Below are positions 8,123 to 16,150 of a stretch of 43,252 bases of DNA, piece after piece. Location: the NCBI RefSeq assembly GCF_009905605.1, contig NZ_JAAAKZ010000030.1:1-43252 (forward strand), in the 5' to 3' direction. Each line of letters begins with the position of its first letter. The first letter of the stretch is position 1. The stretch is from Runella sp. CRIBMP. GTDB lineage: Bacteria > Bacteroidota > Bacteroidia > Cytophagales > Spirosomataceae. The notes beneath the pieces are model-generated. The model was not told where the DNA came from, did not search any database, and worked only from the letters and a program-made list of their open reading frames with translations. A program made the translations under genes and the position numbers.

Positions 8123-8338
8123 GGGTGAGTGTTTCTTTTCGTTCAGTGATTTTATTTTTGGAATTAGGAAATAAAACAGTGAGTAAGAAACGCCAAAAGC
8201 GTCTCAAATGCTGAAAAGCAGTCACAAAGTGGTTTAAGCAAGTTAAAAATCAGGATTCAAGTGAATGATTGATGATTAGTTTCCTTAAAAATTTTGGTGA
8301 ACTAAGGTGCAAACAAGAAACTTACTCAAAAAACTAAA
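8123..8338. other. AT-rich intergenic stretch with no gene seen
   Basis: Together with the flanking hairpins this makes a 301-base gap between the convergent ends of glf and the small membrane protein gene. I see no reading frame of interest, no tRNA and no repeat in it. Confidence 0.5.
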
Positions 8339-8368
8339 AAAAACGGGGCAGGCAACTGTCCCGTTTTT
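8339..8368. terminator. Bidirectional terminator between convergent genes
   Basis: A 13-bp stem (AAAAACGGGGCAG with CTGTCCCGTTTTT, one G-T pair) closes a GCAA tetraloop. It has A residues on the left and T residues on the right, so it works in both directions. It lies 26 bases beyond the stop of the minus-strand gene at 8394. Confidence 0.85.
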
Positions 8369-8393
8369 GCGTTTTATAGGTCCAAGTGTTTTG

Positions 8394-8714
8394 TCATTTA
8401 CTTTTTACAAACCGCTGGCCACCAATCAGGTAAGTTATGGTGAGTAAAAATGTGGAAATCAAAAGAAATACGATAGTGAGCAACTCATATTTTGTTCCTT
8501 TCAGCCACATAGTTAAACCTCCTGAAATAAAAAAAATCAGCCCTATAAAAATGATAAAAATCCCAGCCCAGCGAGCTAAACCTTTCGGGTCGGTAAGTTC
8601 GTTTGGATCACGCGGAAAATTCGACAGCAAATAAATGGCCTGTTTTTTCCAAATAAACACCCCTAAGCCGATCAAAAAGCTACCAGTAATTCCGAAAATG
8701 TATATTTCTTTCAT
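8394..8714 (-). CDS. Small membrane protein, DUF3784-like (106 aa)
   Basis: No known biochemical function. Three hydrophobic helices are visible: IYIFGITGSFLIGLGVFIW, WAGIFIIFIGLIFFISGGL and LLTIVFLLISTFLLTITYL. Between the first two lies a polar loop (NFPRDPNELTDPKGLAR). The layout and the KGLARW motif before the second helix resemble DUF3784 proteins, a weak call by eye. Its ATG overlaps the TAA of the upstream Fe-S protein gene by one base (TAATG), which implies translational coupling. It may therefore be a membrane partner of that oxidoreductase. Confidence 0.75.
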   Translation of the reverse strand: MKEIYIFGITGSFLIGLGVFIWKKQAIYLLSNFPRDPNELTDPKGLARWAGIFIIFIGLIFFISGGLTMWLKGTKYELLTIVFLLISTFLLTITYLIGGQRFVKSK

Positions 8715-10048
8715 TAGCTTTTAAGATTATCAGCCCAGTTGAAACGGTCATCGGGAGAGAATTTCCACGGAGCTTGGTTGGTTTCAAGGTTATTGAACAT
8801 AGCATTCCATGAACCCGGGGCCTGTGCTTCATCCATGATTTTGTAACGGCGCAATTGTAGAATAATTTCCAAAGGATTGATTAGCACGGGGCATTCTTGC
8901 ACGCAAGCGTTACAGGTAGTACACGCCAAAATTTCTTCTTCTGAAATATAATCACCGAGCAGGCTTTTGCCGTCGTCTTTAAACTCTCCCCCGTTGGCCA
9001 GCATGTTTTTACCGACATCTTCCAAACGGTCGCGGGTATCCATCATGATTTTGCGCGGAGAAAGTTTTTTGCCCGTTATGTTTGCTGGACAGGCCGACGT
9101 ACATCGGCCACACTCCGTGCAAGAGTACGCATCCATGAGGTTTTTCCAGCTTAAATCAGCCACGTCTTTGGCTCCAAAACGCCCGATTTCGGCGGGCACT
9201 TCGTTGGCATCAGGTTGTTCAAGTCCCAACATGATTTTGACTTCTTTGGTAATATCTGGCATGTTTGACATTTCACCTTTGGGAGTCAAATTGGTAAAAT
9301 AGGTATTGGGGAACGCCAAAAAAATGTGCAAATGCTTGGAATAAGTTACGTACAGCGCAAAGCCAAAAATGCCCAAAATGTGCGCCCACCACGCGACGCG
9401 TTCCACTGCTACCAAAGCGCCATCCGAAAGATTGGTAAAGATAGGTTGTAAGAACCCGCTGAAAATGAAGCCTCCTACCAATGGATAATGCTCCGCACCG
9501 CGTTCTTGTAATAAGCTGTCGGCAGCATTCATGCTCAAAATCGCTAGCATCAGCACAATTTCGATGCCTAAAATTGTATTGGCATCCAGTACAGGCCAGC
9601 CGTTCAGCTCACGGTGACGAGTGGGTTGAAGACGCTCTACTTTTGTGATGTTGCGCCGAATCAGAAAAATGACGCAGACGGCAAGTACGCCTAAGGCCAA
9701 AAACTCGAAGAAATTGATGAGGATTGGGTAAAAATCGCCCAATAATGGGGCGAACAACCGGTGGGTGCCCAATACCCCGTCCAAGACGATTTCGAGCACT
9801 TCAACGTTGATGAGCAAAAAGCCCGCGTAAATCACAAAGTGCATTAGACCCACGATAGGGCGGTCAAACATTTTCTTTTGCGCAAAAGCCACCCGTAGCA
9901 TGGTAGACAATCGTTCGGTAGGGCGGTCGGTTCGATCGACGGCTTTGCCGAGTTGAATCGTCTTTTTAATAATTCCGATGCGTTTGCTGATCAGCCAAGA
10001 CGTTAGGCCGAGTGCTGCGACAAACAGAAGTTGTTGAACAATTTGCAT
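8714..10048 (-). CDS. Membrane-bound Fe-S oxidoreductase (heterodisulfide reductase-like)
   Basis: An electron-transfer protein of the inner membrane. The N-terminal half has about five to six helices in the manner of NarI/HdrE cytochrome-b-like domains. The soluble half carries two 4Fe-4S ferredoxin motifs, CTECGRCTSACP (about residue 305) and CTTCNACVQECP (about residue 378). Bacteroidota usually carry this gene beside a second protein with CCG domains; no such partner is present here. Only the small membrane protein follows, overlapping by one base. The ATG at 10048 (444 residues) is preferred to a TTG at 10060. Electron donor and acceptor are unknown. Confidence 0.88.
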   Translation of the reverse strand: MQIVQQLLFVAALGLTSWLISKRIGIIKKTIQLGKAVDRTDRPTERLSTMLRVAFAQKKMFDRPIVGLMHFVIYAGFLLINVEVLEIVLDGVLGTHRLFAPLLGDFYPILINFFEFLALGVLAVCVIFLIRRNITKVERLQPTRHRELNGWPVLDANTILGIEIVLMLAILSMNAADSLLQERGAEHYPLVGGFIFSGFLQPIFTNLSDGALVAVERVAWWAHILGIFGFALYVTYSKHLHIFLAFPNTYFTNLTPKGEMSNMPDITKEVKIMLGLEQPDANEVPAEIGRFGAKDVADLSWKNLMDAYSCTECGRCTSACPANITGKKLSPRKIMMDTRDRLEDVGKNMLANGGEFKDDGKSLLGDYISEEEILACTTCNACVQECPVLINPLEIILQLRRYKIMDEAQAPGSWNAMFNNLETNQAPWKFSPDDRFNWADNLKS

Positions 10049-10254
10049 AATGGTTCTCAATGGTTGATTTATTCTGCAAGCAGAGTATGAACAAATATCG
10101 GAAAAATGGAATAGGTTGCAAATGAACTGGATAAAAAACTGCTTGGCAATCTCTAAACTTACTTAAAGTTGTTAACTTTCGGGAAGCTATGCAAAACTAT
10201 TCTATCCTTTGGGCTGTTACACACACATACCCAAACTAACCAATTTTCGACAAT

Positions 10255-11772
10255 ATGACCTATCGTGAGTTGAAGTCTAAACAGCTTCTCAAAATCCACA
10301 CGCTTGGAGAGTTAAAAGCGGCGGGTTATCAGCCAAAATCCATTAAACAGGAATTAAGAGATAATCTTATTGAAAAATTACGGGCCAAAGAATCGGTTTT
10401 TCCGGGTATTTGGGGATATGAGGATACCGTTATTCCTGATGTGGAGCGGGCGATTTTGTCAATGCACCACATCAATCTATTGGGACTAAGAGGGCAAGCC
10501 AAAACACGTATTGCACGATTAATGGTCAATTTGTTAGATGAGTACATCCCTGTGGTGGCTGGCTCAGACCTGAACGACGACCCTTTGGAGCCACTTTCGC
10601 GTTTTGCCCGGGATATCATCCATGAAAAAGGAGACGATACCCCAATTGGGTGGATGCACCGCGACGATCGCTACGCCGAAAAACTCGCCACGCCCGATGT
10701 TTCCATCGCTGACTTAATTGGGGATGTTGACCCCATCAAAGCGGCTACGCTCAAGCTACCTTACTCAGATGAACGCGTTATCCACTTTGGGCTTATTCCG
10801 CGTTCGCACCGTTGTATTTTTGTCATCAACGAGTTACCCGATTTACAGGCACGTATTCAGGTTTCTTTGTTTAATATTTTGCAAGAAGGAGATATTCAGA
10901 TTCGCGGTTTTAAGCTACGTTTACCGCTGGATATTCAATTTGTATTTACGGCTAACCCCGAAGACTATACCAATCGCGGGAGCATTGTGACTCCTCTGAA
11001 AGACCGGATTGACAGTCAAATTGTTACGCACTATCCTAAGTCACTGGAAATTGGCCGCAAGATTACGCAGCAAGAAGCGATTGTCAAAACTGAACAAAAA
11101 GGCATGATTAAGACCAATGAAATCATTAAAGATTTGATTGAGCAGATTGCCTTTGAAGCCCGAGAAAGCGAATACGTTGATTCTAAAAGTGGAGTATCGG
11201 CTCGCCTAACGATTGCGGCTTACGAAAACCTACTTTCGGCAGCGGAGCGGCGCGTGCTTCTAAACGGTGAAAAAGAGACCTACGTACGTATTTCTGACCT
11301 TTATGGCGTAGTGCCTGCCATCTGTGGAAAGGTAGAGCTCGTCTACGAAGGCGAAGTAGAAGGGCCCGTAATTGTGGCCCAAAACCTGATTGGCAAAGCC
11401 ATTCGTACCCAATTTCTGAATTATTTCATCAACCCCGAATCCCTGAAGAAGAAAAAAGGAGCTAAAAATCCTTTCCAAAAAATTCAGGATTGGTTTGGTG
11501 AAAATGAAATGGATATTTTGAGCGACCTCACCAACCGCGAATACGAAGCGCGTTTGCGTACCATTGAAGGTCTGGACGACCTGGTGGATGATTTCCACCG
11601 GGGATTAGGGCGCGAAGAAAAACTGTTTTTAATGGAATTTGCCCTGCACGGAATGGCAGAATACTCGCTCGTGGGCAAGCAAGCGATGGACAATGGGCTT
11701 CATTTTAAAGATTTACTCAGCAGTATGTTTTCGGGCCCCGATGCTGATGACGACGATGACGACGTTTTTTAG
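10255..11772 (+). CDS. AAA+ ATPase of the MoxR / magnesium-chelatase ChlI group
   Basis: A 505-residue ATPase that probably remodels or activates partner proteins. There is no sign of a real Mg-chelatase (no ChlD or ChlH nearby). Walker A is GLRGQAKTR with Lys83. Walker B is unusual, reading IFVINELPDL with Asn in place of the usual first Asp. ARIQVSLFNILQEGDIQIRG follows, then sensor 1 in FVFTANPEDYTNRG and the arginine region LKDRIDSQI. The C-terminus ends in an acidic tail (DADDDDDDVF). Members in Bacteroidota often neighbour a von Willebrand A protein, but none is here. The gene is monocistronic, bounded by a divergent promoter region and a long terminator. Confidence 0.88.
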   Translation: MTYRELKSKQLLKIHTLGELKAAGYQPKSIKQELRDNLIEKLRAKESVFPGIWGYEDTVIPDVERAILSMHHINLLGLRGQAKTRIARLMVNLLDEYIPVVAGSDLNDDPLEPLSRFARDIIHEKGDDTPIGWMHRDDRYAEKLATPDVSIADLIGDVDPIKAATLKLPYSDERVIHFGLIPRSHRCIFVINELPDLQARIQVSLFNILQEGDIQIRGFKLRLPLDIQFVFTANPEDYTNRGSIVTPLKDRIDSQIVTHYPKSLEIGRKITQQEAIVKTEQKGMIKTNEIIKDLIEQIAFEARESEYVDSKSGVSARLTIAAYENLLSAAERRVLLNGEKETYVRISDLYGVVPAICGKVELVYEGEVEGPVIVAQNLIGKAIRTQFLNYFINPESLKKKKGAKNPFQKIQDWFGENEMDILSDLTNREYEARLRTIEGLDDLVDDFHRGLGREEKLFLMEFALHGMAEYSLVGKQAMDNGLHFKDLLSSMFSGPDADDDDDDVF

Positions 11773-11789
11773 TTTTATATACAACAGTG

Positions 11790-11835
11790 CCTAACGCAAA
11801 CGCCCAGCCAAAATTGGTTGGGCGTTTGCGTTAGG
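11790..11835. terminator. Long convergent terminator overlapping a stop codon
   Basis: Arms of 21 bases (one G-T pair) surround the loop AAAT at 11811-11814. The hairpin follows the AAA+ gene on the plus strand. On the minus strand it contains the TAA stop (11833-11831) of the convergent 334-residue gene, so the end of that coding sequence folds into the stem. Confidence 0.85.
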
Positions 11836-12835
11836 CCGCCAGTCGTCGATTGGGGCGGAGGGAATCCAATAACGGTCGGGTATTTAGCTCTAATCGCTGT
11901 TTTACAAATCCATCGCGCAAATAAGCGGGAAGCGCATCAATCCACTGTGAATATTGCTCTATTCCTACCGCTTTTGCTATGTAACATTCATGGACAAAAT
12001 TGAGGTACTTCACGATGTTGAGCAACGAATGGTGAAATTGAGCAATATCAATGTCGGCTTCAACAAACCGCTCTAATTCGCGCTGACTGCCCGATATTTT
12101 TAGTCTTGCCATAATATCGAAATAGGTCGTAACACCCATACTGTTGGCAATTTGTTCCCAATTTCGTACGCCAAACTTCGTCAATATCTTTCCCGTCTTG
12201 GTACGGAGTGCCTTTTCAGGATTGGCCTGTAAACGCTGCCGAAACGCCCGTGCCGATAAATTACGCGTAGTTTTTAGAAATTGAGCCACGTGTGCTTCCG
12301 CCTGCTTAGGCGTTTGGATAGGCAATAAAAGGGCTTGCTCATCACTGTCAAGCAAATGATGAAGGGTATAGTGCCCAACGGGCCCCTCCGCGTAAAAACT
12401 CACCGATTTTGGGTACCAGCCTTTGACCACGTACCCGTTGATAATCTGCCGGATAATGGCTTCGGCATTCACATTAATCCCTTGAATGGATAGAAAAGCC
12501 TTGGCGCTATATAACACGCTATAATACGCCTGAGGGAAGGTAGAGTGAAGGGCATATTTGAGAAAATTCTCGTCAGGATTGGCGGCGGTGGTTCTCAATG
12601 TAAACTCTGCATTCCACGCGTTGAGAAGCCATTTTTTGGTGAGATTTAGGCGTTCAGTTTCTTGCTTTGGGCGGAACCTGCGCAACCCTGTCAAATGCCC
12701 GATTTTGTTAGAACCTGCCAAGTGACGAATGTGATAATCAATCCCTCTAAAATGATTCAAAAACACCTGTGCAGGAATGGATTTTTGCCATTGCTCATCG
12801 GCATTTATTAATTGATTTTCTGGCGGCTTTATCAT
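11831..12835 (-). CDS. Unrecognised 334-residue helical protein
   Basis: I do not recognise this family. There is no signal peptide or membrane helix and the sequence is mostly helical and basic. A segment near residues 98-118 (STFPQAYYSVLYSAKAFLSI) has the spacing of HEPN-type helices, where aromatic and small residues alternate, but the R-x4-6-H nuclease signature of HEPN proteins is not obvious. Other blocks that look conserved are VSFYAEGPVGHYTLHHLLD, NLSARAFRQRLQANPEKALR and KYLNFVHECYIAKAVG. The ATG at 12835 is clear. Its 3' end runs into the convergent terminator. It stands alone on its strand, with a promoter region shared with the divergent TPR lipoprotein. A toxin or RNA-binding role is only a guess from the HEPN-like stretch. 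Confidence 0.75.
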   Translation of the reverse strand: MIKPPENQLINADEQWQKSIPAQVFLNHFRGIDYHIRHLAGSNKIGHLTGLRRFRPKQETERLNLTKKWLLNAWNAEFTLRTTAANPDENFLKYALHSTFPQAYYSVLYSAKAFLSIQGINVNAEAIIRQIINGYVVKGWYPKSVSFYAEGPVGHYTLHHLLDSDEQALLLPIQTPKQAEAHVAQFLKTTRNLSARAFRQRLQANPEKALRTKTGKILTKFGVRNWEQIANSMGVTTYFDIMARLKISGSQRELERFVEADIDIAQFHHSLLNIVKYLNFVHECYIAKAVGIEQYSQWIDALPAYLRDGFVKQRLELNTRPLLDSLRPNRRLAA

Positions 12836-13085
12836 TGTTTTTGGTATTTTTTCAATAAAAAAACATTATAAATAAACAACGAAAAAGTACCCCTAAAAGT
12901 TCCTCTTAAAATTGTTTCATATTGTAATGTATTTGCCTAATTAACAGATAGTTAATTGATTTATTTTGCGCTTAAAATTAGTTGCTTTTGAGCCTCTAAA
13001 AGAACAGCTTTCTTGGTATGACTTTTCCAATAAAAGAGGTTGTAATTAAAAAAAACAGTTTCGGTAAAACCTCCGTGGAAGGCAT

Positions 13086-13093
13086 TATCTTTG
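13086..13093 (+). promoter_or_regulatory. -7 element of the TPR lipoprotein gene
   Basis: TATCTTTG is an exact TAnnTTTG match 21 bases before the ATG at 13115. A loose -33 (TTTC at 13059-13062) lies 23 bases upstream. Confidence 0.55.
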
Positions 13094-13114
13094 TGACTTC
13101 AATATCGATTATTT

Positions 13115-14197
13115 ATGGCCCCATTTTTCTTCAAAAAAGCCCCCACCCGAAAAACCTTCATCCAATTCGTTTTTTCGGGTTACGTTTTCATTTTGTTCTT
13201 CTTTACCCTGGTTCTCACGGCTTGTTCTGACCAAAATCAGAGTGAAGCAGCGCAATTTTTTTTAAAGGGAAATCTTGCGTTAGAACAAAAAGAATACGCC
13301 AACGCCATTCGTTACTACAACGAGGCCTTGGAGAAAAAAAAGGATTTTGCGGATGTTCACAGCAATCGTGGGATTGCTTATTTGCGGATAGGCGAGTGGG
13401 ACAAGGCACTGGAGGACTTTAATCAAGCCCTTGAGATTGATAAAGACTTTGCCGAAGCCTATTTCAATCGAGCAGGTGTATTGATTGATAAAAATGAGTT
13501 TTCGATGGCGGCGGCCGATTTAGAGCAGATTCGTAAAGTGTACCAAGATTCCTCCAATTATTACTTAAAATGGGGCGATTTAAAATCCCAACAGGGTTTT
13601 TATGAACAGGCGCTTTCGGAATACGACCGTGCGCTTGCTTTGCAGGCTGGAAACGTGCAGGCGCGGGTCAACAGAGGGGTTGTTTATTTTGCCAAAAAAA
13701 ATTTTAAAGAAGCACAAGACGATTTCGAAAGCGCCCTTAAGCTTAATCCACAACAGGACTTGGCTTATAATAATTTAGCCCTGATTTTTGCCCGTAATAA
13801 CCAACCCGAGAAAGCCCTGCAATTCATTAATCGCGCCTTAGATTTTGACGTAGTCAACCCGATTTATTTAAACAACAAGGGTTACGTACTGCTGCTGCAA
13901 AATCAGTTGGAGGAAGCCAAAAAGCTGATTGACCAGTCGCTGGCCAAATCGCCTAAAAACAGTTATGCACACCGCAATGTAGGTCTATATTTTCTCCGTA
14001 AAGGACAAGAACCCGAGGCTTTGGAAGCACTCCAAATGGCGTATAATCTCGACCCTTCCACCGACCAAATTCACGCTTGGCTCGGCGAAGCACTTTTGTT
14101 AAACAGTCAAAAAGAAAAAGCCTGTAAAATGTGGCGACAAGGACAATCTTTGGGCGACGAAGCATCTTCTACCAAATACAATCAACACTGTAAATAA
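13115..14197 (+). CDS. TPR-repeat lipoprotein
   Basis: A 360-residue envelope protein with a hydrophobic N-terminus (FVFSGYVFILFFFTLVL) ending in the lipobox LTAC, so it is probably lipidated and held at a membrane. The rest is about nine tetratricopeptide repeats with the usual pattern, for example ANAIRYYNEALEKKKDFADVH, KALEDFNQALEIDKDFAEAY and LAYNNLALIFARNNQPEKAL. TPR proteins act as scaffolds, and nothing here points to a particular partner. The start is supported by the -7 box and the signal sequence. The exporter gene after it begins 55 bases on and may be co-transcribed. Confidence 0.9.
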   Translation: MAPFFFKKAPTRKTFIQFVFSGYVFILFFFTLVLTACSDQNQSEAAQFFLKGNLALEQKEYANAIRYYNEALEKKKDFADVHSNRGIAYLRIGEWDKALEDFNQALEIDKDFAEAYFNRAGVLIDKNEFSMAAADLEQIRKVYQDSSNYYLKWGDLKSQQGFYEQALSEYDRALALQAGNVQARVNRGVVYFAKKNFKEAQDDFESALKLNPQQDLAYNNLALIFARNNQPEKALQFINRALDFDVVNPIYLNNKGYVLLLQNQLEEAKKLIDQSLAKSPKNSYAHRNVGLYFLRKGQEPEALEALQMAYNLDPSTDQIHAWLGEALLLNSQKEKACKMWRQGQSLGDEASSTKYNQHCK

Positions 14198-14252
14198 TAC
14201 TTTGACGCGCTAAATACACCTTTTGCTCACTTTATAACCCACCTTTATTTTC

Positions 14253-15119
14253 TTGAAAAATATTATCATTGGCTTATTTTTTGCGGCTTTGTGGGCGTCG
14301 GCTTCGGTAGCTACTAAATTTGGCATTAGATCGGCCGACCCGCTTATTTTGGCTAATGTGCGTTTTTTGATTGCGGGCAGTTTGATGCTCGGCTTCGCTT
14401 ACGTGGTGCAAGGGCGTAAAAACCCACTACCCAGAGGTAAAGAGTGGGGCCAACTCCTTATTTTTGCTTTTCTCAATACAACGCTGTATTTGAGTGCCTT
14501 TGTGATTTCAATGCGCGAAGTAGCGGCAGGTATCGGCAGTCTTTCAACGGCCACAGGCCCACTTTTTGTGATTATCATTTCGACGTTGTGGCTTCAGCGT
14601 CGATTGCGCTGGTACGAGGTGGTCGGCGTAGTACTTGGACTATCTGGGGCGGCAATGGCCACTTGGCCTTTGCTTCAAAACAGCTACGCTAGCCCAAGAG
14701 GATTATCCATTCTGATGGCGGGGATTGTGGCCGTATCGGCGGCGAGCGTTTATTATTCCAAAGTAAAATGGCAATTATCCAACCTGTTGATTAACGGTTG
14801 GCAAGTAATGCTCGGTGGACTGATGCTATTGCCATTTACCATCTATTTTGCCGATTGGCAACGTGCCCAATTGGATATTCAATTTTGGGCTTCCGTGGCG
14901 TGGCTAATTATTCCAGTGTCGGTTATTTCGCTGCAACTTTGGTTTTATTTGTTGCGTCTTGATGCGGTAAAGGCTTCGCTTTGGCTGTTTTTGTGCCCCA
15001 TTTTTGGATTTACTTATTCCAACCTCCTGCTCAATGAGCCGCTCTCTTGGCATACTTTTGCTGGAACAGCCTTGGTGATTTCGGGCCTCTACGTAGCACA
15101 GCGCGATAAATTTTCGTAA
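14253..15119 (+). CDS. EamA/DMT-family transporter
   Basis: A ten-helix inner-membrane exporter of the drug/metabolite transporter superfamily (RhaT/YdcZ fold, two EamA halves). The family signature is visible at the start (GLFFAALWASASVATKFGI) and in the second half (GIVAVSAASVYYSKVKW). The hydrophobic C-terminus ends AGTALVISGLYVAQR. The 288-residue length is standard. The start is TTG (14253) because the coding sequence opens with the first membrane helix and no ATG is available. Substrate cannot be predicted. It converges with the next gene with only five bases between stops. Confidence 0.9.
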   Translation: MKNIIIGLFFAALWASASVATKFGIRSADPLILANVRFLIAGSLMLGFAYVVQGRKNPLPRGKEWGQLLIFAFLNTTLYLSAFVISMREVAAGIGSLSTATGPLFVIIISTLWLQRRLRWYEVVGVVLGLSGAAMATWPLLQNSYASPRGLSILMAGIVAVSAASVYYSKVKWQLSNLLINGWQVMLGGLMLLPFTIYFADWQRAQLDIQFWASVAWLIIPVSVISLQLWFYLLRLDAVKASLWLFLCPIFGFTYSNLLLNEPLSWHTFAGTALVISGLYVAQRDKFS

Positions 15120-15124
15120 ATTTA

Positions 15125-15685
15125 TTAGAATACCTTCTTCAAACTAAGGCCAAACGCCACTGCGTTGTTGGGTAAGGGTTCGGCCGAAAGCCCAAGGCGT
15201 GGCCGGCCCAAACGCGAATTGTAGATATTGACGGCTCGCCGCAGTTGAGCGTTTGCGACGAGATTGGAAGTCAACGAAACACCGATAGCCCCAAAATACG
15301 TAATCCAGAACGTCTGACGACTTACGCCTCTTCCACCCACCGAACGCGACGTAACCAAGAAATAGATACCCGGCAAAGCCGATATTACGGAGCCAACCGC
15401 GCGTATGGTACGCGCCCGGGTAAAATAACGATTCACCTCTGGGTCATCCATTTCACCAAAAGGAATTTCTAGAGAATATTGGTTACGGAGGCGTTGCCCA
15501 CCGTAATAATACCGTCCGTTGCTGCCGATAATAATGGGTTTTAAATGAATATTTTCCAATAAAGGTTGAAAAAAAGCAGTATCTCTCCGCGGAATTGGGG
15601 GTTGCTGTGCGAGCAGCGATGAAGCTGCAAAACATAAAATAAAAGCAGCGATAAGCGGGCGGTTGTTCAGTTTATTATTCTTCAT
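15125..15685 (-). CDS. Small secreted hypothetical protein (186 aa)
   Basis: Function not recognised. A clear signal peptide begins MKNNKLNNRPLIAAFILC and should be cleaved after SSLLAQ, so the protein is periplasmic or in the outer membrane. Two later hydrophobic stretches (IRAVGSVISALPGIYFLVTS and FWITYFGAIGVSLTSNLVAN) may be membrane-embedded, and the C-terminus ends in a strand with a final Phe (VAFGLSLKKVF), a typical end of outer-membrane proteins. I chose the ATG at 15685 in place of a TTG at 15724 because the signal peptide starts there. Confidence 0.75.
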   Translation of the reverse strand: MKNNKLNNRPLIAAFILCFAASSLLAQQPPIPRRDTAFFQPLLENIHLKPIIIGSNGRYYYGGQRLRNQYSLEIPFGEMDDPEVNRYFTRARTIRAVGSVISALPGIYFLVTSRSVGGRGVSRQTFWITYFGAIGVSLTSNLVANAQLRRAVNIYNSRLGRPRLGLSAEPLPNNAVAFGLSLKKVF

Positions 15686-15724
15686 TCTAACGTATGTTAA
15701 AAACAAATGGGCTGTTGAAAGCAA

Positions 15725-16150
15725 TGGATTGAAAACGATTTAGAGGGCATAAGATACTATAAAAATGCTCACCTCCCTTTGAATTTTCAGAGATGCCGCT
15801 GGAAAATCTCAAAAATATTGAAAATCAATACATTAAAATAGGATTAAAAAAAGATGAGGTAACTCTAAATTTTAAGACCATTTTTCTGTTGTCAAAATCA
15901 AAATGATGATATTAATCATTTAATAATCAAATGTTTAAATATAAATTGATTTTATTTTTAGCGTCAAAAAATCAAAGCCTCTGTTCTTGAAAAATAAAGT
16001 ACTATTTCTATTTTAATGGCAAATTAATCTCTCGAAATTCTTCTCGACGTAGATTTGAATATTCATTAGCAAAAACGGCGCTGCCCGATTGCTCAACTGC
16101 CGTTACTCAATCCGTCTACTGAGTTCATAGTAAACACCATAGTTAAGTAC
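15725..16150. other. 426-base AT-rich region upstream of dabA
   Basis: No gene is seen. The middle is very AT-rich. A TAGATTTG at 16050-16057 matches the -7 consensus 94 bases before dabA, without a good -33. The repeated hexamer TCTCGA occurs at about 16030 and 16043. The length suits regulation of dabAB, but no regulator gene is adjacent. Confidence 0.45.

Noticed and set aside
13018-13230. 70-residue plus-strand frame starting before the TPR lipoprotein
   Set aside because: It starts upstream of the TATCTTTG promoter element and overlaps the lipoprotein signal peptide in another frame.
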